Source of the DNA: Anthopleura xanthogrammica
Lineage: Eukaryota; Cnidaria; Anthozoa; Actiniaria; Actiniidae
Assembly (NCBI GenBank): GCA_964019055.1
Contig: OZ025222.1
Span: 8,045,029-8,109,028, forward strand
Length of the DNA: 64,000 bases
Reading direction: 5' to 3'
In this document: positions 28,145-39,952 of the stretch, in pieces
How the letters are laid out: each line of letters opens with the position of its first letter
How positions within the stretch are numbered: position 1 is the first letter of the stretch
Translations under genes and position numbers: made by a program
Notes under the pieces: generated by a model
Databases searched by the model: none
Told to the model about the DNA's origin: nothing
Seen by the model: only the letters and a program-made list of their open reading frames with translations

Positions 28145-28896
28145 TCAGTGATGTTCGCCCTCTGGCTGGACTACTGGGTAACCATTGCTAGAAAAGCCAG
28201 GTTGGGGCTCCATCTGCAGCTGTTAAATGTATACATTTACATTACTTGGTGTATGTTATTTGTATAATTACATAGTTTAATTATTTCAAGGGTATACAAG
28301 ATGGATTGATGCGTGGACTGAAGGAAGAAGAAAGTTCATACTTAAAGGATCCTCGAACTGAGAAAGGGAGAGAGATTCGGATTGATGGATGGTTGGAGGT
28401 TGGAGGGTTGGATGGATGGATGGTTGGAGGGTTGGATGGTTGGATGGTTGGAGGGTTAGATGGTTGGATGGTTGGAGGGTTAGATGGATGGATGGTTGGA
28501 GGGTTGGATGGTTTGATGGTTGGAGGGTTGGATGGATTGATGCATGGATGGATGGATAAACAGATTGATAGATGGATGGATGGATGGATGGATGGATGGA
28601 TGGATGGATGGATGGATGGATGGATGGATGGATGGGTTGGTGGGTGGAAGTGTTGGGGGATTGATAATTGCACTGAAGGAAGTACAGGGGGAAGGTTGGA
28701 GTTGGCATAGACAGCAAGGGAAAGATGGCTGGATGGATCTATATACCGGTAACTGGATGGATGGAGAGGATGAGGGAGCAGGAACAAGGGAAGGAAGGAG
28801 GGAGGGATGGAGTGATAATAAAAGGGTTCAACTTACCTCATCGTCATGTTCAGTCGGAACTTTCTGTATATTTCCCACATGAACATCTATGTTTGG
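28145..28896 (-). CDS. C-terminal exons of a paralogous-tail gene (minus copy)
   Basis: Two exons: 28896-28837 (CCCTAG acceptor, GAG|GTAAGT donor; [20 protein letters not shown]) and 28213-28145 (CTGCAG acceptor; [19 protein letters not shown], then GEHH... ending TGA). Both are phase 0. They align residue for residue with the exons at 56897-56959 and 57378-57446 on the plus strand, so both genes are supported by mutual conservation. The tail is polar, proline-rich and without a known motif; a cytoplasmic or disordered C-terminus is inferred. The intron (28214-28836) is filled by a GGAT-type microsatellite, as in the paralogue. Upstream exons, expected above 28896, were not identified; the MITE at 29030-29648 sits in that region. 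Confidence 0.7.
28380..28640. repeat. (GGAT)n / GGTTGGAGGGTTGGAT microsatellite
   Basis: A higher-order array of GGATGGTTGGAGGGTTGGAT units leads into a pure (GGAT)n run. It lies in the intron of the minus-strand tail gene. Long open frames on both strands are repeat translation. Confidence 0.95.
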
Positions 28897-29029
28897 CTAG
28901 GGGAAAAAAGTGAAAATAGGGGACATCTATCAACACTTAAAATAACAGTCAAAATAGTAAATAAAAATTCACATTAGAGTAAACTTCAGAGGTGACATAT
29001 AACAAATAATAGCTAAGAAAATATGTTAA

Positions 29030-29648
29030 GGGAAAACTTACCTATTTACCAGCCACAGTTGCTAAGGAAAGGATTTAAAAATGTCTTGGAGGTTTTTCTA
29101 ATGTTTTAAGCTCATGATGAAACCAATTGGTGAAATGGACCATTTTCTGATATGTGTGATGACGTCATCACTATTGCGTCATTTATGATGTCATATTTCA
29201 TAAAAAGCTAAAAACCAAGCATGCAATTGGTCAGTTTACCCCAAAATAAACGAAATTATAGCTGACATGGATTGGAACAAAGTTAAGCATGGATTTTACT
29301 CTACGTTAAGAGAGTGGGAAAATATTTAGATTTAAAAAATTCAACATGGCTTGGCAGTCTGGTCTTTTCACCATTTTCAAAAATAATGCTTAACTTTGTT
29401 TCAATTTATATCAAGTATGATTTCGCTTATTTGTGAGTCAATCCGACCAAATGCACGCTTGTTTTTTCATTTTTTAATGAACTATGACGTCATATATCAC
29501 GTAAGGAGATGACGTCATCGTACATATCAGAACTAATGATCCATTTCACAACTTGATTTTATTTATGAAGTTACAATATAAGAAAAACCTTTTAGAGATT
29601 TAAATACTTTCCATAGCAACAGTGGCTGGTAAATAGGTAAGTCCCCTT
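29030..29648. mobile_element. Foldback MITE with TTAA target sites (family A, copy 2)
   Basis: Same structure as 36-651, with TTAA at 29026-29029 and 29649-29652. The left terminal G run has decayed to GGGAAAACTTACC. Internal CRE-like TGACGTCAT sites are kept. Confidence 0.85.
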
Positions 29649-29652
29649 TTAA

Positions 29653-30756
29653 AGAGGAACTCCACCCCAAGAACAAGTCTATCTTATATTTAACAACTAT
29701 TCGCCGAAGGCGAAGTGAATATCGGTGAATATTTACCGAGCCGCGATTCTTGCACAACTCATTTCCATATTAATTCACTGTCATCAGTTCAAACTTACAG
29801 TACTTATAGTGAGAAGTATGGCTTATAACTGTCAAAAAAGACAGTTTCCAAAATACTTCCTTTCAAAATAAGCTTGCTGGATAGAATCAAAAGTGATAAA
29901 AGCGACAAATATGTCTTTCAAGTTTAAGTTAACTTCAAGTGCAGCTGTTGAATGAGTCGCCAGAGATCGGAGCATGTGCTTTGGATATCAGTGTTGAATT
30001 ATACCTCCTTAGCTTGAAGAATTTCACCGTTATCTTCTTTGAATGATAAATAATGTGAAGATTTTATTTACTCAAGACTGGTAGAGAGCTTAGGATCAAC
30101 AAAGACAGAACAATAATATCACTTCAAATTTAATCTATCACCGATATTTTCGTTTACTTGTGGTTTTATATGGTTTTCGCAATAAAATTAATTCAAAAAT
30201 ACACTCAGAATATGGAAAAAAGATCTAACTATAGTATCAAGCAAATTTCTACCCGTTTTACCCTTTTTACAGAAAAAACAACAACACAGTGAGAAGGAGG
30301 CTAGATTTTTAGATAAAAGCAAATCTTACCTGCTAACTGTCGAGCAGTCTTAGAGAGACAAATTCCCCTATTTATCAAAGCGGTAAACTTATATTGAAAC
30401 GTTTTTTTTACAGAGGACGATGTAGTTTATAACTGAATATCAATCATATTTATAGCAGTATGAAATGAATTTTCACAAAGCCTTTCATCTTATCACCTAT
30501 ACTAGAAATGAAATTAACATGCTATAAAATAAAAATATCTAGTGTAAGATATTTTGATTATTCAAACTACCTTGTGTTATATTAATAAAGAATCAGCATC
30601 GTCATGTTCTGAATTGTTTATTTGTCATGTATAAGGTAGGGAAGCTATAAGGGTAAGAAAAGCACCAGGGGGCTCGAAATTGATATATGCATGTTGACTA
30701 GGTTGCTCATTATCGAATGTCTCTACCAAGACCTGTCGTTCATCACAGCTTTCATT
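29653..30756. other. Region upstream of the minus tail gene, no exon confirmed
   Basis: Two minus-strand micro-exon-like intervals have good donors: about 29788-29817 (TTGACAG ... ACT|GTAAGT) and about 30330-30350 (CTAAG ... GCAG|GTAAGA). Neither shows conservation with the other paralogues. Otherwise AT-rich DNA. Confidence 0.3.
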
Positions 30757-31556
30757 CAACCATATTGTAATCATCTAAAAGCAATATTACGATAGTCACA
30801 CATCAAGTCTGACTAAAGTAAGCAAGAAGTATTCTTTATAAAATAGTTCAGATATTACGCGCACTCTGATTGGCTGATAGCCGTGTTTACATGAGGCTAT
30901 GTAAATACGGCAAGTTTCAATATTTTATAAAACAAATAATACATAGCCTGATATAAACACTCGGGAAAGTTTGGGAGAAGTCTTGAGCTCTGTGTAAACC
31001 TCACCTGCTGCTCGGATTTACACAACAGCTCTCGATTTCTCCCAAACTTCCCTCGTGTTTACATGAGGCTATGTAAACACGGCAAACGTTTTCTATTCGT
31101 TAAATATGATGAAATTCTATTCAACCTGGTGTTGTTATCTTGACGATACGCACCTTTTTTTTTCACGTTTCGATCTTCGTTCTTAACTTGAAAGTAATTG
31201 TTTCGTGGCTGACAATCTCGCTAAAAAATTAGGAATCGATCCTGGTTTTAGTCTTCGTGGTCGTTTATGACCAGTTAGCTGCTCCATGAACGAGACTGCA
31301 AAGCAATCCTTGGTAAAATGATCGCTACATACATAACAATACAGCGTGGGACGAAGGTTTTTCTTAGAATAACATTTGGCCAAATCCTTCGCAAGTTTTC
31401 GTTCTGCTGGTAAACTGAAAGCTAACATTTGAATTCTGAGCTCAGGAATGATTAGAACACTCAGAAACCATGCACTGATGAGGCATTTTTAAACATAGAG
31501 CCTTTGGATAAACTAGATGAAGCTATGATAACTATCGGTAAGTATTGAGTTTGTTA
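30757..31556. repeat. 800-bp duplicated segment, copy 1
   Basis: Nearly identical to 32962-33763 (offset about 2206 bp). It contains a family D MITE (about 30846-31105) and a truncated THAP frame on the minus strand, and ends at GGTAAGTATTGAGTTTGTTA. Confidence 0.85.
31183..31428 (-). pseudogene. Truncated THAP-domain frame, copy 1
   Basis: The frame contains YCYVCSDHFTKDCF and, after about 12 residues, HKRPRRLKPGSIPNF. This is the C-terminal half of a THAP zinc-finger (C..H pair and the closing L.P.A/S.P.F motif). The N-terminal C-x-x-C half is missing; a minus-strand acceptor TTTCAG lies where a THAP intron could enter. THAP domains bind DNA and occur in host regulators and in P-element-type transposases. 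With no other exon nearby and a duplicated context, a transposon fragment is the best guess. Confidence 0.6.
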
Positions 31557-32961
31557 TGTGATATTTAAAAAACGAGCTTGAGTGTTTATATTCACGATAA
31601 AACACGAATGCGAGTTTTTAACATGACTTCTAAAACCAATGAAGAGTCAAAAACATTTTTTGAGCATTTGTATTCAAGACTATAATAAAAAAATGTATTT
31701 TGCAGTATAATCTGGTGCCACATTATAGGTTTTGAATATCGTGTGTTTCATGAATAAAATTACAATATGATGTCTGTAAGGAATAGAAATCTCAGGGGGC
31801 TCAGTTAACATTTGTGTTACTTATTAGGGCATAACGCTTTTGAAAAACCTTTCTTTGTTAAACATCAATGCTTTGTTATTTAGATTTGCTTTGTTTTTTC
31901 ATGTTCTGTTTTTTCGTGTGTCATAATGACAATGCAGCGCTTTCGGAAGGTACAAACCTCTGAAAGAGAAAGCTTTAGCAGATTCGGTACCTTCGAGTAC
32001 CAAATATTCTTCAAAGTGCGCCCATAACATTTTTGAGGATTGGAAGAGATTTAGAGTCAAACAAGATCATGCAAGATCCTTCAAAAGAGAATATTCCATG
32101 GCAGGTTGAAGATATCTTTCAGTTATACAAAATCTTAACACACAGTCACTCGATTTCTGGCTGGTGATGTTCATTCGTGATCAAGAAGTCGCGAAACAAA
32201 ATGGTGAGCTTTATCCGCTGAAGAGCTTGTATCTCATAGTTTTATTTTTCACACGATATTTTATCGTGAATACACATTTCATGTTTTGACGATATTTTGT
32301 CGTTTTTTTTTTCGAATAGTAGTTCTAGATTATTGAACTTTTTCCAATATAGAAACAATGGTAATTAGAATATGAACACTGTTATCAATCAGCCAATCTA
32401 TAAAACTATATTTTCAATGTTTCTAGTTGAGAAAAACGCTAGTTATAAGTAAATTTAGATAAAAAGTTGCACACATTTGTTTGATATTAGTAAATCTATT
32501 TCCTCCGCATGGATTGTCTTTAATTGTCTTTATTTTATTTTATTCTATTTTTTAGGTATAGAGGTTCATAAGAGAGGGCCGTTTTGAGCTGATTTCGGGA
32601 GAGTGCAGGATTGATTAATAATTCATATACGTGCTGATACAATGCATTTGTCTTTGATGAATTGTTGTAGATATTGAACTGTTTAATAAACATGAGTGTT
32701 TTAACTGCAATGAAACTGCAGTTAAAACACTCATGTTTATTAAACAGTTTTATAACTACAACGGTTCATCAAGCACAAATGCATTGTATCAGCACGGATA
32801 TGAATTATAAATTAGCCCTGCACTCCCCTGAGATACTCAAAACCGCCCCCAACTTTTAGTTTGATGGACCTTTATCCTAGTATAAAATATACGTCACGTG
32901 TTTAGTTTGGGCGACACGATTGGCTCTTAGCCTCATTGAATATTAATGAGTTTTAGAATCA
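31557..32961. other. Spacer between the duplicated segments
   Basis: No gene. Motifs CACGATAAAACACGAATGCG (31595) and CACGATATTTTATCGTGAAT (32252) look like eroded transposon ends. A large hairpin element occupies 32559-32890. Confidence 0.5.
32559..32890. mobile_element. Large hairpin MITE
   Basis: From a seven-base loop (ATGAAAC) near 32710, the arms GTTTAATAAACATGAGTG onward pair almost perfectly for over 100 bp on each side, out to CGGGAGAGTGCAGG and CCTGCACTCCCCTG. Confidence 0.8.
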
Positions 32962-33763
32962 ATCATATTGTATTCATCTAAAAGTAATATTACGATAGTC
33001 ACACATCAAGTCTGACTAAAGTAAGCAAGAAGTATTCTTTATAAAATAGTTCAGATATAACGCGCGCTCTGATTGGCTGATAGCCGTGTTTACATAAGCT
33101 ATGTAAATACGGCAAGTTTCAATATTTTATAAAACAAATAAATACATAGCCTGATATAAACACTCGGGAAAGTTTGGGAGAAGTCTTGAGCTCTGTGTAA
33201 ACCTCACCTGCTGCTCGGATTTACACAACAGCTCTCGATTTCTCCCAAACTTCCCTCGTGTTTACATGAGGCTATGTAAACACGGCAAACGTTTTCTATT
33301 CGTTAAATATGATGAAATTCTATTCAACCTGGTGTTGTTATCTTGACGATACGCACCTTTTTTTTTTTTTAACGTTTCGATCTTCGTTCTTAACTTGAAA
33401 GTAATTGTTTCGTGGCTGACAATCTCGCTAAAAAATTAGGAATCGATCCTGGTTTTAGTCTTCGTGGTCGTTTATGACCAGTTAGCTGCTCCATGAACGA
33501 GACTTCAAAGCAATCCTTGGTAAAATGATCGCTACATACATAACAATACAGCGTGGGACGAAGGTTTTTCTTAGAATAACATTTGGCCAAATCCTTCGCA
33601 AGTTTTCGTTCTGCTGGTAAACTGAAAGCTAACATTTGAATTCTGAGCTCAGGAATGATTAGAACACTCAGGAACCATGCACTGATGAGGCATTTTTAAA
33701 CATAGAGCCTTTGGATAAACTAGATGAAGCTATGATAACTATCGGTAAGTATTGAGTTTGTTA
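32962..33763. repeat. 800-bp duplicated segment, copy 2
   Basis: Partner of 30757-31556. Differences by eye are few: a longer T run at 33359, a missing AGG in the GTTTACATGAGGC motif near 33090, and scattered single bases. Confidence 0.85.
33390..33635 (-). pseudogene. Truncated THAP-domain frame, copy 2
   Basis: Identical to the 31183-31428 frame except Glu for Ala after DCF (DCFEVSF versus DCFAVSF). Glu at this position is the less derived-looking form. Same truncation and same interpretation as copy 1. Confidence 0.6.
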
Positions 33764-34141
33764 ATTTTTGTTTCATCGCTTCTCTCATCACGCAATGACG
33801 TCACAGAAGCCAAATAAACTATATATATACGATAGAGGTATTTTTCTTGGGCGGTGAAAAAATACCGACCATTATACATAGTACAGGCCAACGTCAAAAG
33901 TATTGGGGGTGCCTAGTCTAACGCCCTATGTATTAGTAACAGACCTAAAATATTCAGTGTTCAATATACGGTACGGCGAAAACTATTGGGAGGGAGCTAG
34001 ACATCAAGTCCCTCACTCTGCTGACGGGCCTGTAGTAGTAGACGCTATTCTATAGTTATATTTTGTTTTAACAAATACAATAGGATGTACGTTTTGCCGA
34101 CCTAAATCTTTTAGAAAATAAAGAAGTAGATTTTGTAAATG

Positions 34142-34287
34142 CAAAGCATCAGCTAGATTAAAAGTCAGGTAATTTTAAAACCGTTTTCCATGCCTTAAGA
34201 CATGCAGGATGATACTATGAATAAGTTATTGAAACAGTAAGCTACAATTCCTGTCTTTGGTTTTATGCAATTACAGTCAATCCACGC
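34142..34287 (+). repeat. Diverged repeat, partner at 37997-38134
   Basis: GTAGATTAAAAGTCAGG-like, GATACTAT(G/A)AATAAGTTATTGA and AGTTACAGTCAATCC-like blocks are shared in the same order by the two segments. The repeat family is unknown. From 33764 to 34141 nothing else is recognised. Confidence 0.65.
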
Positions 34288-34482
34288 ACGGGCGCCAGAG
34301 TCGCCTCCACGTTTGGATTAAAACTAACGCTTTATTTTGTTTTCAATGGTCTAATGAATCTGCTTTGGTACGGCTGACCATTAGTAGTGAATAAACCTCT
34401 AGCTCCGATTTCAATCTGGTGATGTTTGTCTGTTTAATATTAAGAACCGATCGTGTGTCACTCGGAATTAATCTGTAACGTA

Positions 34483-35530
34483 CTTAACGGGGCCCCGAAG
34501 GAGAGAAGAGAGATCGTAGATCGGGGTTACAGCTCTATCTACATGTATCTAAATAATTTGAGCATAAACGTAGAATTTCCTACATAAAAAAGTTTAATAA
34601 TATGTCAGATAATATGACCGTTCTATGTATATCTATATTCATCTACGTTTTTTGCTTAATGATAATAGTGTTTGAATTCTTGGTTTGTTTGAGTTACTGG
34701 CCATGTATCCGTGGGCCAATTTACCGTTCGAATCCTTTTCGTTCGAATATATTCATTTATTCAAACAAATACCATGCGTTATAAATAGCTAGGAGATTAT
34801 TCGATTTCATCTCACTCTCCCCTATAATGGTGCTAAACCTTAGGTTAAGGCAACAAGTTCAAATAATGGTCAGTGACCGAATCGTGTAGACCGATACTCC
34901 AGCAAATATATGAAGATTTTCACGGTATCTTAAATTAAATTGACATTTCACCTAATACCAGTACTTAGTGCTGTGCATATCTCTTTAGATACCTTCCGGT
35001 TTATGGCGATTTGTTGGAAAAGACGTTGATAAAATGTAAAAAATAGCAGGTTGAGCTCTAATCTCCAATACATTTACTGTAAATTTGGAGCTTTGTTTGC
35101 CTGAGTCATCCGGGGGGTCCAATAGCGTGACATCTATTTTTAGTAAGGCCGCGCTGCGCTATTGCTCGTTTAGCCAAAAACAGCAGGAGCCGGTACATGA
35201 AACCACTAATCTGTCAGATCGTTGACATGAATTTACTAAAGTCGACAAGAAATTCAACCGTCACAAATTGCCGAACTTCAAAATCAATATGAAATCATTC
35301 AGTACCCAACAAATCTTACTTTCAGTAAATAAACTGATTTAAAAGAGCCAAAAGAACTCAGCCATTGAGAGACGGTTGTTGACCTACGAGGCCTGGCCGA
35401 ACTCGAAAATCTGTCATCACTGTCCATAGCAGTGACGTAAACCTAGTACGGATTTCGGCAGAATAAAAACAATAGGATTAAGGCTAGCTTCGTACCCTGT
35501 TCCTCTTCTCTCCTTCAGGGACCCGTTAAG
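34483..35530. mobile_element. ~1-kb element with CTTAACGGG(G/T)CCC ends
   Basis: CTTAACGGGGCCCCGAAGGA then GAGAAGAG is mirrored by CTCTTCTCTCCTTCAGGGAC then CCGTTAAG. TTAA-like letters occur just inside the terminal C. There is no transposase frame. A GC-rich TAAGGCCGCGCTGCGCTATT patch lies near 35143. Confidence 0.7.
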
Positions 35531-36077
35531 TAAATTACCGATTAATTCTCTCGCTCAAAATGCATCTTCCAAACATCCGATTATCGCCAAACTCTGCCAA
35601 GTCATGCAATAATAAATACACCAAGCCCTAAAAAAAGTTTCGGCTTTTCGTATTCACATTCGCAGAATATTCAACGATTTTCCACGCATTCCTTATATTC
35701 CTTTCCACGATAGTCTTAGAGGCGAGGGACTAAGCTGCATGGACACCGACGAATAACCGTCAAGATCGTCTCGTTCTGGTAACGACAAACCGGATAATAA
35801 AACTGATTTAAATCATTGAAAACTGGGCCTTGCATTCAGACATGACATTGCTTTAATGCTCTAACGATCAAGTTTACGAGAAACGACTTGTCAGTCCCAG
35901 CTTGACCTGTGATTACAAGGTCATGTTTTTTCTGCTGTCAATCTGGGAAGACGAGCACTTCTACAGGAACATAAAAAAAACCCGGTCATTTGATACTTGC
36001 ATATTATGACATTTTCATTGTCTGTATTTTAGGTTGTGATTAAGGCTCAAACAAGTAGAATCTTAATAATTGAATCT
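35531..36077. other. No gene seen
   Basis: AT-rich; no repeats or exons recognised. Confidence 0.4.
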
Positions 36078-36478
36078 TAATGTGTCTTCTGCGAAATGAT
36101 TCATTTCTTGAACCAAGCTTTCGGCCATCTTGGCCATCATCAGGGTTGTAGTACACGTATTATGTTTAAAATAATAATAACTGATTTTTAATAGCTAATA
36201 TTTAATAGCTAATTTTAAGATTTCCATTCAGTTGGTATCATATTTCTTTCTTTCTTTCTTTCTATTCATTGTTACGCTTGCTAATTTGTCCTTCCGCGCG
36301 CTCTATTCAGTTTATTAGCTCGCGCTGCTGTATTTTCTATGATTGTTCCTGTATGCGCGCGCTTATTGTTAACTACGTACGTTATTTTAAACATAATACG
36401 TGTACTACAACCCTGATGATGGCCAAGATGGCCGAAAGCTTGGTTTAAGAAATAAATCATTTCGCAGAAGACACATAG
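36078..36478. mobile_element. Foldback MITE with ~95-bp near-perfect arms
   Basis: GTGTCTTCTGCGAAATGATT, continuing through CTTTCGGCCATCTTGGCCAT to ACACGTATTATGTTTAAAAT, is mirrored on the right to GCAGAAGACAC. The loop contains a short TTTC microsatellite (about 36242-36264). Confidence 0.9.
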
Positions 36479-37996
36479 TCAAATATTAACTTCATGCCTG
36501 CGTGCAAACAAATATTGGAAGTAGAATCTTTTTATTTCTAGTTCATATAGCAAACCGAGATGGCGTACCGTGAAATGACAAATTTAACATATCACGTCAC
36601 CAACTGTGATAAACATAAATATTACTTCGTAATAATGAAAAATATTTTTTTATGCCATTATTTTGTTGTTGTGAAAAACCATGCTCCGTGGTTAATGTTT
36701 GAATTTCCAGTAATTGTGTGTGCTAAGTGGTTAGCAAGCTAAAGGAAGGAAACAGGAAACCCATTATGTAACAGGGTCACTAAACTACGAACATATTAAA
36801 AAATAAAACAGAGGAAACTCTTAATTCAAACTACATTATTTTCCGAAGTTATTCAAGATAAGAGCTGTTTCTTCCCTGTGATATTGAAAATATGCTATAC
36901 GACCATGACAGTGCTGTATGACCTTGACAATGCTTGACATGTCTGAGCAATTTCACAGTACGAGAAGTGAACTCGCTTGCTTTTATTTATGTATATATCG
37001 TCGATCTCCTTACTTGTAGTGCCGTTTCAATACTAAACCTATTCTATCAAACACGACCCTTCCTTCAATTTTTTGTAATTTGTCAAACAATTTGTCCATC
37101 ACAGGTGACTAGTTATGGGGAGAAACATTGTCGTCTCAAATATAGCTGATGCGTTTGTGTAGATGAAGAAGCGAGATACCAATATTACCTATAAACATTT
37201 TTCTACTTATTGAAATACTGTACTCCTGACATGATTTCTAGATAAGGAAAGAAAAATATATCAAGAATATGCAGAAAAGGCTTTGATTCTTTCTATGAGG
37301 CTGTTATAACCAAAGTGAAAGTGAAAGTTGGTAATGTTGTGCAGTGATGAAACTTAGATGAAAGCTCAAGCAACCAGTTGAGATTTAAGAATTAAGAGAA
37401 AAATATCATATGCCCTTGGCAGGACTCGAACCCACGTTCTATTATTCACACCGAACGCATTTCATTTCACTAGTATCTTTCAGTTGAGATTTAGACTAAA
37501 ATATTACAGATGTAGGAAAGTTAACTGACGAAGCACAGCAAAGACAAATGTACTAAAATGAGAATGCGATTCCAGAAGAAGAACAACAACTACTGTATTA
37601 ATAAAGGTCCACGTGTTAGTAACTTACAATATCCGTCCTCTTTAGCGGTAAACAACTGAATTTTGGTCTCGTGGACTTTGACACCAAACATTTATGATTA
37701 CCATATAACTCTATTAGATAAGACACCCAAAATTAAATAGTTCTGAAACTTATTAATAGTTCATTACCTCAACAACAACAAAATAAAGAAATTATTTTTT
37801 GACCAAACCAACTACATTTTTAGATAGATGGTATATGTTGTTGAGACAAAGTAAGAGTAGGGCAATTTTTTAGTCATTTCAAACTTTGCTCGATCCTTAC
37901 AGACACGGCAGGTTAATTAGACTGTTAGACACTAATTATACAGTTTGTCAAATACAATCCCTCTACTAAGTAAATAACGACTGTTATAAATGTACA
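36479..37996. other. No gene seen; tRNA-like remnant at 37405-37475 (minus)
   Basis: GCAGGACTCGAACCCACG at about 37418 is a reverse B box, with the rest of the tRNA-like fold eroded. Other short open frames carry no motif. Confidence 0.4.
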
Positions 37997-38134
37997 TGCG
38001 ACACATCAGGTAGATTAAAAGTCAGGCAATTAACTGTTTTCCTTAAGACAAGCGGGGTGATACTATAAATAAGTTATTGAAAAAATAAACTTCCTTGCCT
38101 GTAATAGGTTTTATAAAGTTACAGTCAATCCTCG
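37997..38134 (+). repeat. Diverged repeat, partner of 34142-34287
   Basis: Carries the same ordered blocks as the partner, ending at AAAGTTACAGTCAATCCTCG. Confidence 0.6.
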
Positions 38135-38579
38135 CTGTGGTTTGGGGGAACATTGTTGACACTGCTATTTAAGTATCGTTGATTGTCAATTCCAAATTTT
38201 GCTATGAGCGACTCATGTCCTCGAGATTTACAGACAATGTTTACAGGCAGGAGGATCAGTAGGACACTAGATTGTAAGCTAATGTTTGCGGCAAACAGAT
38301 TTGACTACTTTAAAATCCCTAAATCCTGTAATAGTTTTTAGAAATAACATGCATAAAACTGCGACACCCCCTTTCGTCCTGTTAAGAAATTAGGACAAAA
38401 AGGTAAATTTCCATTACTAGTTATTGAAAGTGTTTTTCAAAATTGAATAAGCTTCAAAACTAAGCTAATAAATCCTAAAATAGGAAGTGTCATTGAAAAC
38501 AAATATACTGAAGAATATTTACTCATAAACTAGAGACAGTACTCACAAAAGCCATGAGCTTAGGAAGTGTTAGCCAACC

Positions 38580-38815
38580 GTGACCATAAAAAATAGCAAA
38601 ACTAACAAAAAGGAATAAATGAAAAATATTTTTCTTTTCTTTGATTCTTAAATGCCACCTACAGTGATGAGAATAACTATTTAGTATATATTAACAAGGT
38701 AATCTCAAAATTATCAGTCTATACCTTCAAAACCGTGAAATAATTACGCCTGTTTTGCAAAAATAATTAATAATTTGCTATTTTATATGATAACATTCTT
38801 GCAGTTAGGTGTATG
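38580..38815. mobile_element. Diverged family B MITE
   Basis: The right end TTATATGATAACATTCTTGC then AGTTAGGTGTAT matches the family. The interior block TATCAGTCTATACCTTCAAA recurs at about 10905. Confidence 0.6.
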
Positions 38816-39952
38816 TAGTTTATAATCATGCGGTAAGATGGTCGTTTGTTTCTGCTTTTATGATAAACACATTTCTGTGACATTTGATTTTAAAAAGATT
38901 TGGAAAATGGTTCAAAAAATGATTTTATTAAGAGCATCACAATGCAGAGTGTTTGAAAGGCACAGCCCTTGACTAGAAATATTTGTCTGCAATTCTATTC
39001 ATCACTGTATCCATAATTACTTAAACATGGAAAACCCTCTTATTTCAATCTTTTAGCAAGATAAGAAGTATAATTATAATAATTGGTTTTTCATATTGTA
39101 AAAATCCTGACTACTATTCGAAGTCTAAAGTCTTAGAGAAAAGGATAAACATGATAAACTTCTCAAATGGTTGACCAACCATGCATATTCGACCCTTTGT
39201 CGCCAGTGAATAAATTCGGAAAATGATTTCCTTGCAATACTCTCTTTAGTTTCTAGCATTGAAAAACTGGAAAATGTGAAGATATTTATTATGGCTTCCA
39301 TGTTGCCTACATGATGTCCTAGTACTCAAGAGACACTCCTTTATTACTAAAATTCCTGAAATATCTTTAGCTCTCACTTCTTATATAGGACAACAGGACA
39401 ACTTATTTCCAACAGGCCTTCCCCAGGCTCTTTTGAAAATATGTGTTCAGCTAGAGAAAGAGTGCTACTATATTCCAATACTGAACCTCTTCGATTTAAT
39501 TGCACAAACAAGTATTACTTTCAATGTTTACCTCTTCGACGCTTTCGCTTCGACTGGAACATTGATCGATTTCAGCATTACTTCTATTTGCATTGTCGAC
39601 CTGTAGAAATAATGAGCATATAGTGTGTGAGTAGCTCTCCAAATCATTGACAACGAATAAATTCAATAGCAATGCTCAAGAAACGAAGCGAGTATTTTGT
39701 TCAGCAATGTCCGAAGCAAACGTGTTAGCCAACTTCTTTAATAACAAATCATTTGACTTGATCTGACTTGTGACAAAATATGAAAATGGAACTTTCTTTA
39801 CCATTTTTCTTCGCTAGTTTATACTTTAAGTTGTGATTAATGCTCAAACAAGAATGATCTCTTTTCTTTCCTGCTCGAGCAGCAAGTTCAAGCTAAGATG
39901 GCGGATACCGTTTCAACTACAAAATCTATAAATTAATTATATATTATATAAA
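38816..39952. other. No gene seen
   Basis: AT-rich. A 60-codon frame at 39441-39623 has no motif and no good splice context. Confidence 0.4.

Noticed and set aside
28281..28882. 168-aa Pro/Ser/His-rich frame and opposite Gly/Trp/Met-rich frames
   Set aside because: Repeat translation of the (GGAT)n array; the real exons are the short conserved ones at either side.
31440..31540. Plus-strand exon-like frame ending GGTAAGTATT in both duplicated segments
   Set aside because: Acceptor lacks a pyrimidine tract and no partner exon is seen; kept only as a remark in the duplication finding.
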